64,000 nt of DNA, taken from Cymodocea nodosa (taxonomy: Eukaryota > Streptophyta > Magnoliopsida > Alismatales > Cymodoceaceae). Position numbers and translations under genes: made by a program. Below the pieces are notes generated by a model. The model searched no databases and was not told the DNA's origin. It saw nothing but the letters and a program-made list of their open reading frames with translations. The stretch is from assembly GCA_036874045.1 (NCBI GenBank), contig CM072343.1:11490001-11554000 (forward strand), given 5' to 3'. This document shows positions 58,451-64,000 of this stretch, piece after piece; the first letter of the stretch is position 1, and each line of letters begins with the position of its first letter.

Positions 58451-61400
58451 TTAAATATCAGATAACCTACAGATACCAAGTTCTAATTGTAATTTTGAGA
58501 AAGTATTTTCATCTAAGGGTTTTGTAAATAGATCTACTAATTGTTCTATGGTAGGAACAAAATTTAATACTATTTTTCCTTTTATAACATTATCCCTTAG
58601 AAAATGATGTCGAACTTCTATATGTTTTGCTCGTGAATGTAACATAGGATTTTTAGATAAACTTATTGCAGAACTACTATCACAGAAAATCTTAGTTGGT
58701 TCATAGTCTAAATTAAAATCTTTTAAGGTTTGTCTGATCCACAGGATTTGAGCATAGCAAAGTGCAGCAGCTATATATTCAGCTTTAGTTGTAGATAATG
58801 CTACACAATTTTACTTTTTGCTAAACCATGATACTAAAGAATTACCTAACAATTAATAAGTGCCATTGGTGTTTTTTCTTTCAGACTTACATCCTACGAA
58901 ATCAGTATCACTATAACCTACTAAGTTTAAAGAACTGTGTTTAAAGTAAAACAGTCCGAAATTGATGGTTCCTAATAGATATTTAAAAATTCATTTAACA
59001 GCAAGTAGGTATGATTCCTTAGGATTAGATTGATATCTAGCATAAGTACACACACTAAACATAATATCTGGTCGGCTAGTTGTTAAATAGAGTAATGAAC
59101 CAATCATACTTCTATATTGTTTTACATCTACAGTTTTTCCAGAGTCATCTTTATCCAACTTGGTGATAGTACTCATTGGTGTATTCTTTGTTTTAGTGTT
59201 GTCTAAACCAAACCTCTTTAATAAATCTTGAGTATATTTTTCTTGTGAAATAAAAGTACCCTGATCTAATTTCTTAATTTGTAAACCTAGGAAAAATGAT
59301 AGTTCACCCATCATACTCATTTCAAATTGATTAGTCATGTCTTTCGAAAAGGACTCAACTAATTTATCATTTGTTGCTCCAAATATGTCATCTACATAGA
59401 TTTGAACTACTAATATATCTTTTTTGATCTTCTTGATAAAAAGTGTGTGATCTGCCTTTCCCATAGAATACCCTTTTTCCATAAGAAATTTAGATAATCT
59501 TTCATACCAAGACCTAGGAGCTTGTTTAAGGCCATATAGTGCCTTCTTAAGCCTGTAAACATATTCAGGATGTTTTGAATCTTCAAAACCTGGAGGTTGT
59601 TTTACATACACTTCTTCTTTTATATATCCATTTAAAAAAGCAGTCTTAACATCCATTTGATATAATTTGAAATCCATATAACAAGCATAAGCTAACAATA
59701 TTCGTATTGATTCTAGTCTAGCAATAGGAGCAAAAGTTTCATCATAGTCAATTCCTTCCTCTTGCTTGTAACCTTGAGCAACTAATCTAGCTTTATTTTT
59801 AACTATATGCCCATCTTGATCTACTTTGTTTCTAAATGCCCACCTTGTTCCTATTATGGACTGATTTTCAGGTGGTGGAACTAGATCCCATACCTCATTT
59901 CTTATAAATTGATTTAGCTCATCTTGCATAGCTAAATACCAAAATTCATCTTCTAAGGCATCTTCAATTTTCTTAGGTTCTAGCAAAGAAACAAATGAAT
60001 AAGCACCACAGATGTTGACTACCGATGACCGAGTCCTAACTCCTTGATTAGGATCGCCTATTATCTGATCAATAAGATGAGATGAAGCATAACGTCAATT
60101 TCTATGTTGTTCCACATTTTCTATAAGTATGGCATTATTTTCTTCTAAATTTTCATCATTCAAACTTAGATTTCTTATTCCGTTAGATAATCTATCAATT
60201 TCTCTGTCAACATCATTTGATACTATTCTTGGGAGAATTTCTGAATCGAAGTTTTCAACATGTCTTAAATCCAAATGAGAATTTTCATGAAATTTTACAT
60301 GTAGGGTTTCCTCAATGGTTTTTGTTGATTTATTATAAACTCCAGATGATTTACTTCTAATGGAATAACCAACAAAAATACCTTCATCTGATTTGGCTTT
60401 AAATTTGTCTCTTCGTTCCTTAGTGTTTAAAATAAAACAATTACAGCCAAAGGGTTTTAAATAACTTATTTTGGGAACCCTATTATACCATATCTCATAA
60501 GGAGTTTTATCTAAAATTGGTCTTAGATGTACTCTATTTATAACATAGCATGCTGTATGAACTGCTTCTGCCCAAAGAAATGGGGGTAACTTATTCTCAT
60601 TTAACATGGTTCTGGACATTTCCTGAAGTGATCTGTTTTTACGTTCTACTATCCTATTTTGTGAAGGAGCTCTTGGAAATGAGTACCTATGATCTATGCC
60701 TAATTCTTCACAAAAGGTGTCCATTTGATCATTATCAAATTCTGTACCATGATCACTCCTAAATTTTTGAATTTTAACATTTTGCTCATTCTGAAATTTA
60801 TTATAGAATATCTTAAATATTTCAAAAACTTCAATTTTATTAGCTAGAAAATAGACCCAAGTGAATCTAGAATAGTCATCAACTAGTACAAAAGCATAAT
60901 GTTTACCTCCTAGACTAGTTGTTCTAGTAGGTCCAAATAAATCCATATGCACTAGTTCTAATACTCTTTTGCTTGTTATTTCATTTAAGCTTTTAAATGA
61001 TGTTTTATGTAATTTACCTAGTTGGCATGCATCACACATAAACTCTTTCGAGTACTTAATACTAGGTAAACCTCTAACTAGATTCTTTTTAGACAGCTTT
61101 TGTAATAATTTTAAGTTTGAGTGTCCTAGCCTTCTATGCCATAAAATGACTTCATCCGATTTTGCAATTAAGCAAACATTGTCTTTAATAATATTAGAAG
61201 GCAAATTTAGAATACAAATAGATCCTTTCTTGTATGTAGTGAATAAAATTTCATTTGTAGACATGTCCATAATTTTACAAGAATCTTTTTCAAAAATTAC
61301 TCTATAAATCTTCATTAAAACAGGAACACTCAATAAATTAAAACCTAAGTTTTCCACTAATAAGACATCATTTATAAAGCATTTCTCAGTTACCTAAACC

Positions 61401-61545
61401 ATGCCAGACCTAAGGATATTTGTTTTGCTTTTATTTCCAAAGGTAACTTGTCCATTCTTGGTCTTTGTTATTTTTGTAAGTAATCGTATATCTCTAGTCA
61501 TGTGGCTAGATGCTCCACTGTCCATTATCCATTTTGATTTGTGTA
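58451..61545 (-). pseudogene. pol: Element E protease, integrase, RT and RNase H
   Basis: Single frame on the minus strand with a few stops. Protease: KWIMDSGASSHMT with DSGA at 61522-61511. Integrase (61357-60095): LWHRRLGHSN and CDACQLGK (HHCC), HMDLFGP, RSDHGTEF and IVERKNRSL, so all catalytic positions are visible. RT (59986-58991): [29 protein letters not shown], where one Ile codon of the usual YVDDIIFG is missing. RNase H: SKK.NCVALSTT, CDSSSAI and TKPLDENTF, with stops. The stop after integrase is a TGA where C has a Trp. Better preserved than C but still broken. Confidence 0.92.
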
Positions 61546-61557
61546 CCTACAAAATAG

Positions 61558-63562
61558 TCAAAAAGAGATATTATCTCTTGGAACCCATTCTTGAGTGGGT
61601 CCAAGAATTTTAGAGAGAGTTATATCAAAATAATCCATATTTTTAAACTTCAACTTATCTATTTTCTGATAATTATTCTTGTGTTCCTTTCTCTTAGTGC
61701 TATAATTATCAGAACATTTGTCTCTATGTAAACCAGAGTTGAAATTTTCATTTCTAACATTACTTGATTTCCAATATCCGATATTCTTTAAATATGAAGA
61801 AAATTGATCAAGAATATTAAAATTCTCAAATGTCTTAGATTGATTCTTCTGAAGATTTCTTTTGAAATTCTTGCATCGTGTGCTATCATTTATATGTTGC
61901 ATTTTATCAACTTGCACATATTTTTCTCCCTTTTTAATCACACATGGAATAGTTTTTCTCTTACTATTCTTAGTACTGTAAATAAAAAAATTATTTTTAG
62001 TAGTGCCATCATGCAATATATAATTTTCAGAAGATGCATCATGTAAACCAATACCATGTTTTTCTACATTTGATATTTTACTACTAAGTTCATTTGTTGT
62101 AATTTGACTATTATTCCATTTACTTAATATAGCCTTTTAATCGCAGACTTTAATCTTTAACACATCAATTTCTGAATTTAAATCAGTAATAGTCAGTTCT
62201 AGTTTTCAATTTCACAGATCATTTTCTTCTTATCAGCAATTAAATTTTCACAATCATCATGCAATTTTCTTTCTATAGTAGTGAACTTTAAAATTTCCTA
62301 AGCATACCTTTGATTTTCTTCTATAAATTTATTCAACGTAGAGTTCAGAAAATCAATCTTATTTTCAGATTCATCTAGCATTTTCCTAGTGTCCTTTCTT
62401 TTTGTTTTGACTTTCTTATATTTTCTGGCCAGTCTATTGTATTTAACAAGTAATCCATCAAAACTATCAAAATTTGCATTTTGATCAGAGGATACCTCAC
62501 TGGATTTTGCCATAAAGCATACATTTGCCAGATTTTCTTCTGAATCTGATGTTGATGAGGATTCGTTGTCTGATGTTGAATCCTTTGTTTCTTCACTTTG
62601 TGAAGCTGAAGAGTCATCTCATGTCACTTTAAGCGCCCTTCTCTTTCTGAATTTCTTATTCCTGAAATTCCTCCTTGAATTCTTCTTATCTTTGTTGAGA
62701 GGACAATCAGTTTGAAAGTGACTCGGCCTGTTGCACTTGTAGCATATACTTTTGTCTTTTGTGAATGACTTCTTCTCCATATCTCCAGATGTCTTTGCTG
62801 ACCTGAAGTTCCTACGTTTCTTTAACAGATTTCTAAATTTTCTAGTCAACAACAGTAAATCATCGTTAGAATCACTAGTGACTTCTGAGACTTTATCAGC
62901 CTTAAAAGCCAGATCCCTTCTAGGATTTTTCCCTTTTTGATATAAATGTTGTACTTCATAGGCTATCAGATTTCCTATGAGATCATCAAGAGTATATGTA
63001 TTTAAGTCTTTAGACTCTTCAATAGATGTTGTCTTTTGAGCCCAAATTTTAGTTAAAGATCTAAGGATCTTTCTTACCAAGTCTTTTTCCTCAAATTTCT
63101 TGCCTAAAGATTTTAATGAATTTACAATCTCAAGAAAACGAGAAAACATGTTAGAGATACATTCAATTTCATGCATTTTAAAAAGCTCATATTTATGTAC
63201 TAACATATTGATCTTAGATTCCTTGACCTGATTAGTACCTTTGTTGGCAACTTCTAAAGCATGTCATATCTCATATGCAGTTTGATATGCAGAAACTTTA
63301 TTAAATTGATCATGAGATAAAGCACAAAACAAGATGTTTAGACCTTTAGCATTCAATGTCATTCGCTCCTTTTCATCAAAAGTCCAAGTATCATAGGGAG
63401 TCGTAACTAACACTATAGGATTGCTAATTATATGCCATAATTTGAAATCAATTGACTGAAAGAATACTTTCATCTATAGTAGCCATAATTGCTACCTTCG
63501 AACATAGGAGGATGATTAGTGATCTATCCTTCAATCATAACTAAGATTTCAGAATTATCCAT
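61558..63562 (-). pseudogene. gag: Gag of element E
   Basis: Starts MDNSEILVMIEG at 63562. Copia-type capsid: MKVFFQSIDFKLWHII, KGLNILFCALSHDQF, KINMLVHKYELFKM, LVRKILRSL. Zinc knuckle CYKCNRPSHFQTDC at about 62705-62750. A Ser/acidic region and coiled coil follow (KMLDESENKIDFLNSTLNK), then a Lys/Asn-rich segment ending GPTQEWVPRD before protease. Same architecture as C but clearly diverged. Frameshift near 63480 and several stops. Confidence 0.87.
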
Positions 63563-63649
63563 TTCAAACAGATGATCCGAAGTAAATAACAGGAAAAATC
63601 GATTCCTAAATAGAGAAATGAAGGCTTTTAATTACGATAATAATGAATT

Positions 63650-63661
63650 CTCTGATACTAG
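63650..63661 (-). other. Primer binding site of element E
   Basis: TAGTATCAGAGA-like minus-strand sequence next to the 5' LTR; it matches the initiator tRNA-Met site (TGGTATCAGAGC) at ten of twelve positions. Confidence 0.75.
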
Positions 63662-63662
63662 T

Positions 63663-64000
63663 TGTAGGATCGTCTGTATCACAAGAGAGGGGGTGAATTG
63701 TGTCTTTAGTAATTAAATACTAGCGAATAAAACAAGAGCACAAAACACTCGTAAATGAAATTCTATTCTTTTATTTCAAGATAGAATTTACAATATCTTT
63801 TCAACTTAATTCCCTTCTTGACAGTTTTGATATAGTAATATTCGATATACAATTCAAATAGGAAAACAAATCTCTTATTCAAAACTAATTTTGAATTGTA
63901 TATAACCTGATCTTTATGCACACAGCTTCTTTCTTTCTCTTTGCTCAGCTTCTGTATCTCTTCTTCTCTAGTTGTCGAATTTCCAGACTTCTTATGTTTG
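63663..64000 (-). repeat. 5' LTR of element E, cut by the window end
   Basis: TGTAGGATCGTCTG start; about 96% similar by eye to 20735-21072. The outer end and target duplication lie outside the window. Confidence 0.92.

Larger units (their letters stand above)
20735..64000 (-). mobile_element. Element E: giant Sirevirus-like Ty1/copia retrotransposon with nested B and C
   Basis: The minus-strand parts are: 3' LTR (20735-21937), two polypurine tracts, end of the accessory ORF (22264-22560), [B], rest of the accessory ORF (39463-41748), non-coding (41749-43469), [C], non-coding (58155-58450), RNase H, RT, integrase, protease, gag, primer site, then a 5' LTR cut by the window end. The two LTR stretches that can be compared (338 bp) differ at about a dozen positions by my hand count, so E is not young. 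Without B and C its visible length is about 11.7 kb. Confidence 0.88.

Overview
This window looks like intergenic DNA from a flowering plant, probably one with a large AT-rich genome. I see no host gene, tRNA, rRNA or CRISPR array. Nearly every base belongs to LTR retrotransposons nested inside one another. The plant assignment rests on three things: a tRNA-Asp-type primer site and an Athila-like gag/protease/polymerase in the Ty3/gypsy elements; the initiator-Met primer site, repeated polypurine tracts, coiled-coil Gag and 3' accessory gene typical of Sirevirus-like Ty1/copia elements; and an accessory protein that resembles the plant-only 'putative plant transposon protein' family. The species cannot be named from the sequence.

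Layout. G (14063-20714, minus, gypsy) is the oldest host element. A (1-14062, minus, gypsy, running off the left edge) abuts it. Solo LTR H (16136-18144) sits in G, and solo LTR I (9702-11396) sits in A. E (20735 to beyond 64000, minus, copia) follows G. B (22561-39457, plus, gypsy, 16.9 kb, both LTRs, target duplication ACAGG) is inserted in the accessory gene of E. C (43475-58149, minus, copia, 14.7 kb, target duplication AAAAG) is also inserted in E. Solo LTR J (46543-48386, target duplication AGCAT) is inserted in the accessory gene of C.

The gypsy family is unusual. Its order, read from B and confirmed where present in A and G, is: LTR, tRNA-Asp primer site, short ORF with a degenerate zinc knuckle and a TLRSG motif, protease, RT, RNase H, integrase, accessory ORF, the capsid part of gag, an F-box gene, about 1.7 kb of non-coding DNA, polypurine tract, LTR. 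So the capsid half of gag lies downstream of integrase, and an F-box gene travels in the element.

The copia elements C and E carry an accessory gene homologous to the gypsy one, between RNase H and the 3' LTR. The two superfamilies also share about 1.1 kb of non-coding sequence, parts of the LTR U3 region, a TATA-like box 85-105 bp before the accessory gene, and a recurrent 10-bp motif (TAACTNNMCG, often as inverted pairs). This looks like a regulatory and coding cassette exchanged between giant gypsy and copia elements. All copies are decayed, mainly by in-frame TAG/TGA stops. B is closest to intact: its protease-to-integrase frame has one stop and one single-base deletion that I could find.
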